Source: Symbiodinium natans
Taxonomy: Eukaryota > Sar > Dinophyceae > Suessiales > Symbiodiniaceae
DNA: 64,000 bases
Direction of reading: 5' to 3'
Assembly (NCBI GenBank): GCA_905221605.1
Contig: CAJNDS010002236.1
Span: 1 to 64,000 of the forward strand
Part shown: in pieces, positions 11,833 through 22,003 of the stretch
Numbering within the stretch: position 1 is the stretch's first letter
Layout: every line of letters begins with the position of its first letter
Notes under the pieces: model-generated
The model's database searches: none
Told to the model about the DNA's origin: nothing
What the model saw: the letters and a program-made list of their open reading frames with translations, nothing else
Translations under genes and position numbers: made by a program

Positions 11833-12222
11833 ACACGGCTCTTGCTCCCCTGCGGAATGCGAGTGCTTGGGAGGCCTGGGCCCCCAGGGCATGCCTTGCG
11901 CTCACGGAGCTTGCGGCAGTAAAACACTGCAGGGAGCTGGGGTTTGAGGATCGTGGCCTGGTTACCGGGCGACCACTGTGTGACCTGTGTGATTGATGGC
12001 CGGAAACAGATTGGATGGGTGTCCCCTGAATTAGCGCTGGGCCCCTAAACCCAAAAAACCCTAAACCCTAAACCCTAAACACTAAACCCTAAACGCTACA
12101 CCCTACACCCTAAACCCTTAAGGGTTCCAGGCCGGCTTGAAGCATGGGCAAGCGATGGATGGCATGGCCATCCTCGCTACCAAGGAGACTGGAAAATTCA
12201 GCGGGCAGTCTCAGCCTCACAG
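11833..12222 (+). CDS. Fragment of a plus-strand gene, two exons, possibly armadillo/HEAT-like
   Basis: Exon 11833-11873 (two bases plus 13 codons, TALAPLRNASAWE) ends GAG|GC. It joins exon 12131-12222, which encodes AGLKHGQAMDGMAILATKET and more, in phase 0. The second exon is entered after a CCCTAAA array (12045-12118) through TTCCAG|G and leaves through AG|GTTTCTAGGGG into a TTTTAGGGG array. The helical, alanine-rich pattern resembles an armadillo-type repeat, which is an inference from texture only. Confidence 0.45.
12045..12118. repeat. CCCTAAA array
   Basis: Degenerate heptamers end just before the acceptor of the plus-strand exon at 12131. Confidence 0.85.
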
Positions 12223-12229
12223 GTTTCTA

Positions 12230-12345
12230 GGGGTTTTAGGGGTTCAGGTTCTGAGGGGGTAAGGGGGTTTAGGGGTTCAGGTTCTTTGCGGTTTAGGGGT
12301 TTAGGTTCTTAGGGGTTTAGGGATTCAGGTTGTTAGGGTTTGTCT
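12230..12345. repeat. TTTAGGGG-type array
   Basis: Degenerate GGGGTTTAG units mixed with GTTCTTAG follow the donor of the exon at 12131-12222. Confidence 0.8.
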
Positions 12346-13776
12346 CTCCAATGCCCGGAGATGGCCGTAGCTGGAACCCAACCTCCCAGGGCAGAGAATA
12401 GCCAAATGGAGCCATGGTTGGCGCAGTGTTGGCTGAGGGATAGCCCTAAAGCCCTAGGGCAGAACCTAAAGCCTAAAACCCACAAACCCCAAATCTGAAC
12501 ACCTTCTGAAGCCGCGCACGTCGGATGTCTCAGGCTTCGTAAAAGGCCCGATTGAAGTAGAATGGATAGTTTCTGTATGCTTTCACATGGGGGAATTGTC
12601 GAGATAGTCTTAAACCCTAAACCCTTCACCCACCCGAAACCCGAACCAAGCACTTCAAACCCTCCAGGACCTTCTCGGCCATTGAAAGAGGCAAAGACAT
12701 AGCCACAATCTCCGAGATCCTCCGATCCTGTAGGCAGGGGAGAGGCCACACCATGATCCAAGAACCCTAAACCCTAAACGGCCCTAAACCCGAAAACCCT
12801 GAACTTCCTAAACCGAACCTTATGCGCGAAAGAGCATCGACCTCTGCGCAAGGCTCGAAGGTCAGCTTTCCCTGAAGTCCGGGCCCTGAACTGAAACTCA
12901 GAATTCAGTGGCAACTCCAAAAATGGTACATCTGGCCCTAGGGCTTTACTACTTAAGGCCTGATGTTGAATCCGGACACCTCCGAAAAGCGGCACCCTGA
13001 ACTGTACATCCTCGGAACCCTAAAGAGGCAGCGCGGTCCTTGGTATAAGACTCGAACCGCATCTCCGGAGCGCAGCGGCCACAGGGAGACCTCCCCGGGT
13101 TCTGGGGGCGGTGCGGTAGTCTTTTGAAAGCTGTTTCGGGGTCTCTAGGGGTGCGGTTTGGGGCTCCCTGACAAAGCCTGGGGGACCAGATCGGTCGGGT
13201 GGATACGCAGCGTTGGAACCATGCCCACAGCCTCAATGCGATGTCACAGCCTCAGTACGATGTATCCATGAAGTTCTGACCTTCTATTCGCGGTCGCGCT
13301 GCTGGAATTGCAAAAGCCGAAACTCTAAGCCTCCTTGTTGCTGCTACCAATACTGGATGAAAATGATTTATGATAGTACCACTATTGTTAGTACTGTTTT
13401 GGTTGTTGCTGTAAATGTTGTCATAGACTCTGACAGACCCTAGCTCGAGATGGGTATTTCAGAAGGGTCCAGAGGAGACTCTGTAGAAATGCTTCGTGCC
13501 TGATTTCACATCCCGACTAAAGCCAATAAGTCCTACACCCCAATCCCTATGAGCTTCCCCTTGCACGATTACAACGCTAGCCACAAGTACCTTAAGTGCT
13601 CGGCCCTAGGTCCCCAAACCCCGGAACCCTTAACACCTTCTAAGCCCCTAAATCCCAAGAAGCCCAAAACTTGAATGCCCGAACCCCGAATTCTGGATCC
13701 TCAAATCCTCTAAACCCTAGACCCTACACCCTATAAGCCCCTATAGCCCCTAAGAGCCCGAACCCGAGCCGCACAG
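12346..13776. other. Repeat-rich stretch with possible minus-strand exons
   Basis: Candidate minus-strand islands are near 12500-12600 (encoding ESIQKLSILLQSGLLRSL) and 12820-12930 (encoding NSEFQFRARTSGKADLRALR). Each has an exon-like texture, but I could not fix both borders. The rest is degenerate CCCTAAA, TTTAGGG and CCCTATAG text. From 13340 to 13440 there is a TTG/GTT-rich tract. Confidence 0.35.
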
Positions 13777-13847
13777 AAAGAAGCCCCACTCGCGCCTCGC
13801 GTCCCAAGTTCTCGGGCTCGAGGACGTCCCGCAAAACGAAGGCGAGG
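13777..13847 (+). CDS. Exon encoding an AT-hook
   Basis: The exon is entered through GCACAG|A and encodes KEAPLAPRVPSSRARGRPAK then RRRG, before a GTGCCC donor. RARGRPAKRRR has the Arg-Gly-Arg-Pro core of an AT-hook with flanking basic residues, which binds the minor groove of AT-rich DNA. CCCTA-type repeats precede the exon and TTTAGGG repeats follow it. The rest of the gene is not found. A chance basic stretch cannot be excluded. Confidence 0.4.
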
Positions 13848-14796
13848 GTGCCCCTTTCGGGGTATTAGGGTTTAGGGTTTAGGGTAGTAGTGCTACTAGA
13901 GGAGTAGCCTAGGAACAAAAAGGGTACCCTTTTGGTTTTGAGGGGATTATAAGGGAACCCCAACCCTAACAAAGGAATAAGGGCCTACTCCCGGTCCTAG
14001 GCTACCAGCAATTATCGGTAAAGCTGTATGAACAATGATGAAACCAGGTTGTACTGTTCTTACATATCATGAATTCGATAATTTGTTGTTACTAAATAGT
14101 ATGAACCAAGTAGTTCTAGTTAAATGTTTCAACTGTTCTTGATTGTGGTGAGTACAATGTAGTTGTGAAGAATGATGCTTACCTAAGTTTTGTATTAAGA
14201 ACTGTGACTATCACCGTTTTTGTTGTTTAAGTACCCTCATGATTCCTTGTGATTGTTGATGATTAGCTATTCCCAGATACGTTTCTTGCTAATTCCTATT
14301 CCTACATGATTATCACGAATATGAGAAATCCTATTGATATCATCATCATTTTTCTCAACTAGCATGAACAGTACTTGTTTGTTCTTGGCTGTTTTGTCTA
14401 CAATGGGCCTCTAGAATAAGCTCAGACCCCAAACCCTGCAAGGGATCAATTTGGGGCTCGGGCTTTGGGGAATTTGGGACTGTAGGGCCTTGTCAACTCT
14501 ACGCCGCAAGGCTTCTTTTTTGCCTTTCTTGGGGCCGCAAACGTCACCACCCTGAGCCATCGAAATCCGAAACGCAGAAGCCCTTGGTGTGAGGTTCTCT
14601 TCCTGCTTTAATTTTGCACGGAGTAGCAAACGAACATTGTTGGTGACACTTTGGGTGCTATAGTTGCTATAGGCACAACATAACATACATGTCAATCCAA
14701 ACTAAACCTCTTGCCTGCTTCGCGAGCTGGGACTCGCCTTCTCACCTGCGACAGGCAGAGGATCTGCTTCTGAATCTGTCAGGTTTGTCCATGGCT
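13848..14796. other. No supported gene; AT-richer interval
   Basis: From about 14020 to 14400 the DNA is AT-rich with many stops in all frames. From 14410 to 14690 a minus-strand open frame exists but lacks exon-like borders. Confidence 0.4.
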
Positions 14797-14901
14797 CATG
14801 AGGGGGTTTCGACAACAAGGAACCCCTATAATAGACGCCCAAATAGTAGGATTCCCCTTATAATCACAAGAAGGTCAACCTACAATCGTAAACCCCCATG
14901 A
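14797..14901. mobile_element. MITE copy 2 with 5-bp target duplication CATGA
   Basis: The element (14802-14896, 95 bp) begins GGGGGTTTCGA and ends CGTAAACCCC. The direct repeat CATGA flanks it at 14797-14801 and 14897-14901. It shares the internal words CCCCTATAATAG and AAATAGTAGGATTCCCC with the other copies. The stop codon of the adjacent leucine-rich-repeat gene lies inside it. Confidence 0.8.
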
Positions 14902-16475
14902 TGCTCTAAGAGGCACAGCGCGCTGGAAAGGCCTTCGTGGGCTGCGCTCAGGTCGAAGAGGCTCCGCAGCTCCTTGTCATCCAGGCGGCTCTCAGGCTCT
15001 TCCCTTCCTTCTCTTGGGTGCTCCTCGGAGCCATCGGAGCGGGAGGGAGCTTTGAAATTGTCCAAGAACTTGCCGGGCTTGCCCTTGCCACCCCGCTCAC
15101 CTTTCTGGCCCTTGTGGCCCTTCTGGCCCTTGCCCTCCTCGTGTCGGCGGAGAGGACGGGGCTGCTGCCAGGAGAGTGAGCTCTCCCGCTCGAGCTGCTG
15201 GTCTAACTGGAAAAGGTGCACTGCTGGGCCAGCTGGGAACCCATTCACTTCTGGGTAGAGCTGGGTACAACACTTCTGATCGCAGCCCAGGCCCGAAAGT
15301 GCCTCACAGAAGATATGGGTGGAGCTGTCTGGCACACGGGTGCCCCCCGCCCGGAGGCCGGCAAAGCTTGCCCAGGGATCCTCTTCCGGACTCTCTGAGG
15401 CAGTTCCCAAACCCTGACGGATCTTTTGTAGCTCCGCCTCGGTCCTCTTCAGGAAGTTGCGTATGAAGCCTGGCCGGCCTTCACCGATACGATTGTAGCC
15501 CAGGCGGAGCCAGAGAGGAACCTTCTTGTTCTGCCGAAGGGCAGGGTAGCGCACGGCATTTGTACCGGACTGCTCGAGCTCTGAGGGGCTTTGCATGGCC
15601 CGTACAGCGGCTTCGAGCAAGGTTCGGGCACCGGGCTCCCCAATCTGGTTGTTCGTGAGGCTGAGCTCGAACAACGTGTGCGAAGAATGCTGCAGGTACT
15701 GGGCCAAGGCATCAGCAGCCTCATCCGCCAGCAGGTTGTGATGAAGACTCAAGGCCTCCACTGGCACCTCGAGCTCCTGAAGCATGTCCAAGAGCAGCTG
15801 AAGGCCCTGAGCCGTGATTTTGTTGAAGCCAAGGTCGATCAAGATCACCACCGCGCTACTGGGGAGCCGAGCCAGTTTGGGCCGGGCCCAGCGGCACCAA
15901 TGCTGCAGCGCCACGTCGTCCAGGTTCCGGCGGCTCAGCAGCACCTTGTACTGCCGGCCGTCGCCTTCCAGCTGCAAGGATCCCTGCCAGGAGCTTTGGA
16001 CAGTCTTGCTCGGGTAGCCGGACCGCTCATATCTCTCATATCTCTCAGAGCCCTTGCCAAGGCCTTCTCTTCCCTTGCCCTTTGCCATGTCGTAGACCCG
16101 AAGGCCGCGGTTGGCGGCCTGAGCCCGTCGCCTCTGGAGCTCGGCCTCGGCTTTCTGCCAGAGATCCTCCAGACCTTTGCCTTCAGACGAAATCTGCTCA
16201 GACTCCGCTTTGTCTGCTTTGCACTCACGTCTCCTGTCACTTCTCTCCGAGAGAATCCGCTCTGCGCGCTCCGCCCTTCGCGGGGCGGGCTCTGCAGCCT
16301 CCCTGGCCTCACGGCCCTCGCGGAGCTTGTTGTAGCGGTCCCAGGACCGCTGGCCACGCTCCTCCTCCACCTTCTTCCACAAATCCAAGTCGTCACACCG
16401 AAGGTTGCTGCCTTCCGGTGTGCGCTCCGGATCCATCAGGTGATCCATCTCCCCCACATCGGACAGCTCGGCCAT
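14880..16475 (-). CDS. Leucine-rich-repeat protein with basic coiled N-terminus, intronless
   Basis: An uninterrupted frame of 531 codons starts at ATG 16475 (context GACAATGG). An upstream non-ATG extension of six codons is less likely. Residues about 1-150 are charged and probably helical. Residues about 206-290 hold ribonuclease-inhibitor-type leucine-rich repeats (ILIDLGFNKITAQGLQLLL, ALSLHHNLLADEAADALAQY, FELSLTNNQIGEPGARTLL). Near residues 435-460 comes a Lys/Gly-rich tract (GKGQKGHKGQKGERGGKGK). Such repeats bind protein partners; nothing shows the partner. The last few residues and the TAG stop (14880-14882) come from the inserted MITE, so the original C-terminus was probably different, or a donor upstream of the element is used. 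The coiled-coil gene ends 380 bp upstream on the same strand. Confidence 0.85.
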   Translation of the reverse strand: MAELSDVGEMDHLMDPERTPEGSNLRCDDLDLWKKVEEERGQRSWDRYNKLREGREAREAAEPAPRRAERAERILSERSDRRRECKADKAESEQISSEGKGLEDLWQKAEAELQRRRAQAANRGLRVYDMAKGKGREGLGKGSERYERYERSGYPSKTVQSSWQGSLQLEGDGRQYKVLLSRRNLDDVALQHWCRWARPKLARLPSSAVVILIDLGFNKITAQGLQLLLDMLQELEVPVEALSLHHNLLADEAADALAQYLQHSSHTLFELSLTNNQIGEPGARTLLEAAVRAMQSPSELEQSGTNAVRYPALRQNKKVPLWLRLGYNRIGEGRPGFIRNFLKRTEAELQKIRQGLGTASESPEEDPWASFAGLRAGGTRVPDSSTHIFCEALSGLGCDQKCCTQLYPEVNGFPAGPAVHLFQLDQQLERESSLSWQQPRPLRRHEEGKGQKGHKGQKGERGGKGKPGKFLDNFKAPSRSDGSEEHPREGREEPESRLDDKELRSLFDLSAAHEGLSSALCLLEHHGGLRL

Positions 16476-16856
16476 TGTCACCCCTCGAGTCAAATTTGAA
16501 CGTTTCGAAGGTGCAGCATGAGTTGGAAGCCGCTGGCGTGGACGACGCTACAGCGAATCTGTTGTGTTAGAGTCCTCTGGGTCCTTAGGGTCCTTAGCAT
16601 CCTGTGATGCCTCTGTGACTGTGCAGTTTTTCTGTCGCTGCGGGTTCCAGTCTATGTTGCTGCAACTGTGCAAGTCAAGGACACTGGACATGATTGTCAC
16701 GGTACTCAGGAACAGCTTGTCTAGTGCAATCGGGCATGTCTTTGCCTACCCTGAGTTCCTTCGTCGCGAGCGGCAAGTTCTTCGTGGCATGACCTTTCCT
16801 CTTAGTCCTACTTCTTAAGCTTGCTCTGCCATTCCACTGCTGTCTTACCACTACAA

Positions 16857-18366
16857 CTACCACGAAGACGCTCCCTTTGATGCGCTCGTCTTTGAAATTC
16901 GCTCAGGCTTCCCACAGCACGATGCCTCCTCCGCTTCTTTGGCTCGTCTCGCCTCTTCCTCTCGCTGCCGTCTTCGCTCCTGCTCCTGCGCCCAGCCCCC
17001 GGAGAAAAGAAGAAAACAACTTCCGCTCCTCAAACCCTAACCTCCCCGTCCCCCCCCCGCCCCTCCCCCAAACCCTAAACCCTAAACCCTAAACCCTAAA
17101 CCCTACACCCTAAACCCTAAACCCCCCCCCTCCCCGGAACGTCCCCAAGGCAGGAGAGCCTCCTGAATTCGCCGAGCCTCCTCCTGTCGTCTGCGCTGCT
17201 CCTCCTGCAAGCGATGAGCTCGTCTCTCCGTGGGGGGAAACTTTACTCGGTCAAAGGCAAGTGTAGGGTTCATTTTGGGAAGCTTCTATTCGGTTTAGGG
17301 GTAAGTGCAAGGTTTAGGAAGTTTGAGACGAAAGCTTCGGTGCTGGATTACAGGGGGGGGGGGGACATCTTCCTCTCACCACCCTACCCCCTAACCACCC
17401 TTAAACCCTGAAACCCAAACATCAAACCCTAAACCCGAACCTCCGCCCCCCTCCATGATTCACGACGTGTCGCGACCTCAGCCTGCTTTCGCTTCTTCTC
17501 CTCCTCCTTCAGCAGCTTCGGGTTTACGTCGCTTGTACAGGGTAGAGTATAAATGATAGTATAGGTTTTAAACATGGTCTGAGCAGCAGCTTAGGGTGTA
17601 TGGCACTTATACGGGGCAGGTTGTTTATAGGGTTTTTACAGGGTTTTGCATTGGCTTAAACGGGCTATAATGGGTTTAAGTATGGGCTTGGGGTTTAGGA
17701 GTTTCCACCTTCTAGGAAGCACTGAAACAAAGGCACTGCTCCACCCTAAACCCTGAGCACCCTGTACATCCTGTACAGCCTATATACCCTACAAACCCTA
17801 TAAACCCTGTAAACCCTACCCTAAACCCTGAACCCTACACCCTACGCCCTAAACCTTAAACCATGTAGCGATCTTGCCGGCTATTTTCGTGACCTTGTAA
17901 TGACCTTGCCCGCTATTTTTGTACCTTGTAGTGACCTTGTCCGCGATTGTTACGAGCTTGCCCGATTTTTGTCATAAAAATAGGGCAGGGTCACTACAAG
18001 GTCATAACCCCCCCCCCCCCCCCCCCCCCCCCTTCCCCTCTCCCCTCCTTCCCCCCACTCAGGGTAGGGCTTAAGGACATTTAGGGCTTCATGGCCGAGT
18101 GTTCGGAGTTTAGGGCTTGGGGTTTTGGGTTGTGTGCGAAACTTTTCAATGTCTTAATGGTCTGGGGTTCTCTTGGGTACTTTTCGGGCGCCTGAAAAGC
18201 TGCTAAACTAGTGAGTGCTTGAACTTGAGATGTTGAACACTGAGCCCTAAACCCTAAACCCTAAACCCTAAACCCTAAAACTCTAAACCCTAAACCCCAA
18301 ATCCTAAAACCCTGAGCCAAGTCTTGCCTGGCGCCTCTTTGCTTCGAGCCTCTGCTGTGCTCCGAG
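16857..18366 (-). CDS. Coiled-coil protein encoded by very short exons
   Basis: Minus-strand exons 18328-18366 (LGAQQRLEAKRRQ), 17477-17515 (LLKEEEKKRKQAE), 17163-17204 (EEQRRRQEEARRIQ) and 16857-16985 (EQERRRQREEEARRAKEAEE..., ending ASSW and TAG) are all in phase 0. The first three have 13, 13 and 14 codons. The Glu/Arg/Gln-rich sequence without proline predicts a continuous charged helix. The inferred donors are CAG|GC, GAG|GT and CAG|GA, and junctions fall at Gln or Glu codons. Introns contain TTTAGGG (sense) repeats, and a G-run lies near 17353-17364. The final C-terminal 20 residues include a Cys-Cys pair (ASCCGKPERIS). Upstream exons are not identified. Confidence 0.65.
17035..17127. 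repeat. CCCTAAA array in an intron of the coiled-coil gene
   Basis: About nine heptamers plus C-rich flanks lie between the exons at 16985 and 17163. In the sense of the gene they read TTTAGGG. Confidence 0.9.
17870..18007. repeat. Tandem and inverted ACCTTGTAGTGACC repeat
   Basis: Three direct copies of a unit near ATGACCTTGCCCGCTATTTTT are followed by an inverted copy (17970-18005, ending CACTACAAGGTCAT). The whole can fold as a hairpin. It ends exactly at the C run at 18008. Confidence 0.75.
18008..18032. repeat. C homopolymer, 25 bases
   Basis: An unbroken run of C at the end of the inverted repeat, followed by pyrimidine-rich DNA. Confidence 0.95.
18246..18300. repeat. CCCTAAA array
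   Basis: About seven heptamers lie on the donor side of the coiled-coil exon at 18328-18366. A TTTAGGG array (about 18395-18505) lies on its acceptor side. Confidence 0.9.
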
Positions 18367-18394
18367 CTTGGCAGCATGCCATGGTATGCATGTC

Positions 18395-18505
18395 GGGTTT
18401 GGGGGTTTAGGGTTTCGGGTTTCGGGTTTAGGGTTTAGGGTTCGGGGTTTAGGGTTTGGGGTTTAGGGTTTGGGGTTTAGGGTATGGGTGTGTAGGGTTT
18501 CGGGC
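18395..18505. repeat. TTTAGGG/TTTCGGG/TTTGGGG array
   Basis: About a dozen degenerate heptamers in the opposite orientation to the array at 18246-18300, with the coiled-coil exon between them. Confidence 0.9.
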
Positions 18506-18658
18506 TTCCGGGCACACCGACAGAAGTTTGGCACATGAACTTGTGCTTGAGCACATGTTTGATTCATGACATGTGATACAATGTCAATGCAACACTTGCA
18601 AGCGTACGATATATCATGGTCCACGACCTCTGCAATCACACGCTCGTGACTGCAGGAC

Positions 18659-18910
18659 CTTGCTCAGCATCCACCGGAAACACCACAATCACCCTCCGCA
18701 TCACGCAGCTGCTGCCGAAGGGCTCCAGGGACTTCTGAGCTTCAGCGGCTCTCCTGCCGAAGATGCTGGGTCTGGGAGGTTGTGGGCTGAGGTCTCTTAT
18801 TTCACGGTTGAGAGCTTGGGGCTCAGGTCTTAGAGGCTTCGGGTTGGGGTTTGGAGGTTCGACTTCCACACCGTTGCCACTGTGGTGCCAGCCTTCAGCA
18901 CATCAAGACC
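18659..18910 (-). CDS. Fragment of an unrecognised gene, two exons
   Basis: Exon 18870-18910 (GLDVLKAGTTVAT plus two bases, donor GTGGAAG) continues in phase into exon 18659-18765 (VIFGRRAAEAQKSLEPFGSS then CVMRRVIVVFPVDAEQ, donor AAG|GT). The alternation of helix and strand suggests a globular domain. No family is recognised. Confidence 0.5.
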
Positions 18911-19180
18911 CTGCGTGCTGCCAACTACCTACCATTTGATTCAGAATCCAAGAGTGACAACTCAGATCGTCAGGTTATCTCCAAACCTCCGACTTCTCCT
19001 CTAGAGCACCCTAACCCTAAACCCTAAACCCCAAACCCCAAACCCTAAACCCTAAAGACCTAAGCCATACAAGCCCTAAACGGCCGGCATGTGCACCTCT
19101 GGTCTGCTTGCTGCGCCTCCGCAGCCGAACCTTGGGCGGCAGGCCGAAAGTTCAAGTACTCAAACCTAAACTAAAGCAAG

Positions 19181-19231
19181 CCTAAACCCTAAACCCTAAA
19201 CCCTAAACCCTGGGTTTAGGGTTTAGGGCTT
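19181..19231. repeat. Head-to-head telomere-like junction
   Basis: Four CCCTAAA heptamers run directly into TGGGTTTAGGGTTTAGGG, with the centre near 19209-19212. The two arrays are inverted with no spacer, so the DNA can fold on itself. Confidence 0.85.
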
Positions 19232-19418
19232 AGGTAGGTTTGTTTCAGGGGGTTCAGGTGTGTAGGGTGTCTGGGATTTCAGGAGGCCAGGACTTTGCAA
19301 GAGAAAAAACCCTAAGCCTGCCCGAAACTACTGCTTTTCGCAATATTGTGCATCATGTTGGTATTGTGACTATTGGTTTTGTTCTTGTCATTGTTGTCGT
19401 TGAATTGATATTGAAACG

Positions 19419-19420
<2 letters not shown>

Positions 19421-19464
<44 letters not shown>

Positions 19465-19465
19465 G
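19421..19465. repeat. (TCA)n microsatellite
   Basis: About fourteen uninterrupted TCA/ATC triplets. Confidence 0.95.
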
Positions 19466-21708
19466 TGTTAGTAGGTATACAATCCTTGCTGAACCCGAAA
19501 CCTGCTGTCCGTAGGTCACCAAACCCCAAAACCCCGAAACATCCGCGCTGACGTGCGGGAAGGGGGCGGTTTTGGGAGACCGGCCTGGCGAAGGAAGATT
19601 CTAGGGCTTCAGTCGGGAGTTAAGGGAGTTAATCTATGGCGCTTGAAGGGCTGTATGGAGTTTATAGGGCTTGGCGGTCTGGATCACGGGATATCGCGGG
19701 CTCCATCTTGCAATTTTGGGCTCAACTGCAAGGCACAGGTTGCTTGTTTCGAAGGGCTTACGAGCGAGAACAAGCATCAGGAAGTTCAGCTCCCTTTCAG
19801 GGAGCACTGTAGACTAGGGCATCCTTGGTCCAAGCCTGGTTCCTGTTCATGCAAAGTGGCCCACCAGCTACAGGCCATCCCCTGAGTGTGCCAAACACTA
19901 AGCATTGAGATCCCAAGCCTGAAATCTCAAAAGCACAACTTCCCCGTTGTCACAAAGCCCGAACTCCCAAACTCGCAAAATGCATTGAAAGGGCCTTCCT
20001 TGACCCCAAGATCCCACAAACTCAAGCTGAACGAAACGGACCTCGCCTGTGGACGTCGGAAGCCTCGCAATTTTCGCACCGCACACCAAGCCCCCCCCCC
20101 CCCCCCCCTTCCTGGAAAGCCAAAGCTGGGCCTCAGTCCGCAATTTGGGCTGCGGCTTAGCCCTTGTCTCGGGAAACTCTCCGGCAAAATGGTCCAAGCC
20201 CACAACTTGCACAAAGCCCAAGCTGTGAGCGGAACAGGCCTGCGATGCTCGATGCCTCTCCAGCGTTTCCTGAACCACCTCTGGGCACTTGAGCATTTTG
20301 CACATCTACTTGCAGCCGGCAATGCAGGAATGGGTGTAGGGGGCAATGTGGGGGGGTTGGGGGATGGGGGGGGGGAACCCAAGCCAACCTCCCCTGGTGT
20401 AATGAAGCCAAACCGAAGCCAACGCCATCCTTCAAGGGCCGACCACGGTTTGGCCACGCCAAATCAACAGCCCAGCCAAAGCCGGAATGGCAAGACCTCA
20501 TTGCTCGTCCATGGTTGGAGATGTTTGCAGTGGTTGCCACCGTGGGCTTGCCAACTCTTTTTCAGAAAAACCCGCATGGCAGAGTAGTTGCAGAAACGCA
20601 GGGTGTTGGCCAACGTGGCATTGTTTCGTGGCGCATCGGGTTCGCGATCCTCATCACTGGAGTCGTTGCTCGTCGTTGTGTGTCAATGAAAGTCTCTCCC
20701 CGTTTACCGCACGAGGCTTTCTTTAGGCCTCCCTTGATGCCAGTACATCACGCTCCGTTGAGGTAAGGCTGCCCACCTGGTCCATGCTGGCAACGCCCTC
20801 CGCTTGGTCTTCTTGCGGCCGCTCCTCGCGAGCAGTTGGGGACCCAGGGCTGAGGGTTTAGGGCTTAGGGTTTAGGGTCAGGCGCGGTGACTATGTGGAC
20901 ATCCGCTGGGGTACTTTGCCGAGTGTTTGTGACGGCGCCCTGTGACCCAAAGCCTAGAAAACATCCGCCCGACCGAGTCATACCCGTTCTGGGATGACTG
21001 TGCAGCCGGTGCCTTCTTGGGGCAACTAATGCTCTAAGGGTACTGACTAAATAGTGACAAGGGTACTGATGAAAGGTTAAACCTTGAGCCGCAAACAAAG
21101 CATTGGACACACGGAAAAACCGGTTGGATCAAATAGCAACAAAACAGAAAATAACAGCTATCTCTCAAGTATGCCCCGGAGGACATGTTCCAGAATGCTG
21201 ACAGTTCCCGTGCTGCCCAAGGTTTTGAGGCACAATAGCATGCCTTCTTGCAAAGTATAAGTAACCTTCCGGTGACCTCCTCTCCCTGGTGAGACGAGCC
21301 TTATCGAAAGCAGGCTGAAGTAGGACACCATGCTGAGGGTGTCGGCCTGTCTTTGCAGAGGCTGCCAGTAGACTCAGTAGACATGTGCAGGTGCAACGGT
21401 ATCATGTCGTCATGCACGCCACGGCGAAGGCAGCGCGTATGGCTTTTATCCAGGCATGCATGATACAGCAAGCGCTTGGACCTGTCATCAGTTCAGAAAG
21501 GCATGAGGAAAGTCTGCTTTAGCTGGGCAGCCTAGAGGCTTTCTCAGCCAAGTTGGGCAGCCTCCGGCTTGGTGCTGGATGCAAATCGGCTTTGGACTCA
21601 CACCAAGACTCACAAAGACAACTCCCTGCGACGTCTCGCCTTGAGCCGTGAAACATGAAAAAAAGGGGGGAGAGCGAGAATCTGTCAGAGAACGCCCATC
21701 TTGCACTT
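19466..21708. other. Open frames on both strands, no supported gene
   Basis: The region has long open frames on plus (19886-20587) and minus (19927-20540), but they overlap. Neither shows exon borders or a recognisable motif. An 18-C run lies at 20091-20108. From 20850 to 21480 there are only short frames. I would not assign a gene here. Confidence 0.35.
20091..20108. repeat. C homopolymer, 18 bases
   Basis: An unbroken run of C that in translation produces polyproline; it is not evidence of a protein. Confidence 0.95.
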
Positions 21709-21819
21709 CTACGGCGACATGGTGACTTGCGCGGGGATTTCTGGCCCATAGTCGCCGAGGCCCTTGATGCCGGTGAACTTCAGGAGCAGGTCTTGGTTCG
21801 ACGTGAATGTGACACGTGT
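21709..21819 (-). CDS. C-terminal exon of an unrecognised protein
   Basis: A 37-codon exon in phase 0 is entered through CCACAG|A, encodes TRVTFTSNQDLLLKFTGIKG then LGDYGPEIPAQVTMSP, and ends in TAG. Amino-acid use is natural and unlike repeat translations. It could belong to the cysteine-rich gene at 22.0-22.3 kb if that gene is spliced, or to another gene on this strand. Confidence 0.5.
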   Translation of the reverse strand, partial: TRVTFTSNQDLLLKFTGIKGLGDYGPEIPAQVTMSP

Positions 21820-22003
21820 CTGTGGCATGACATGCGTGCTACACGAAGTTATGCCGACAGCATACAGACGACGTCAAATGCCGATCAAGTTTTGGATTAG
21901 TACCTGTGCCGATACCGACAACATTCATACACATGCAGAGTTGTACGATATCGCATGCTACATGTGATGTTCAGCATGTATGTGTACAGTAGGCCCAGTA
22001 GGC

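Noticed and set aside
15591-16499. 302-residue plus-strand frame opposite the leucine-rich-repeat gene
   Set aside because: It is the antisense shadow of the well-supported minus-strand gene and shows no domain of its own.
19886-20587. 233-residue plus-strand protein
   Set aside because: It crosses an 18-C run, overlaps equally long minus-strand frames, and has no recognisable domain or splice context.
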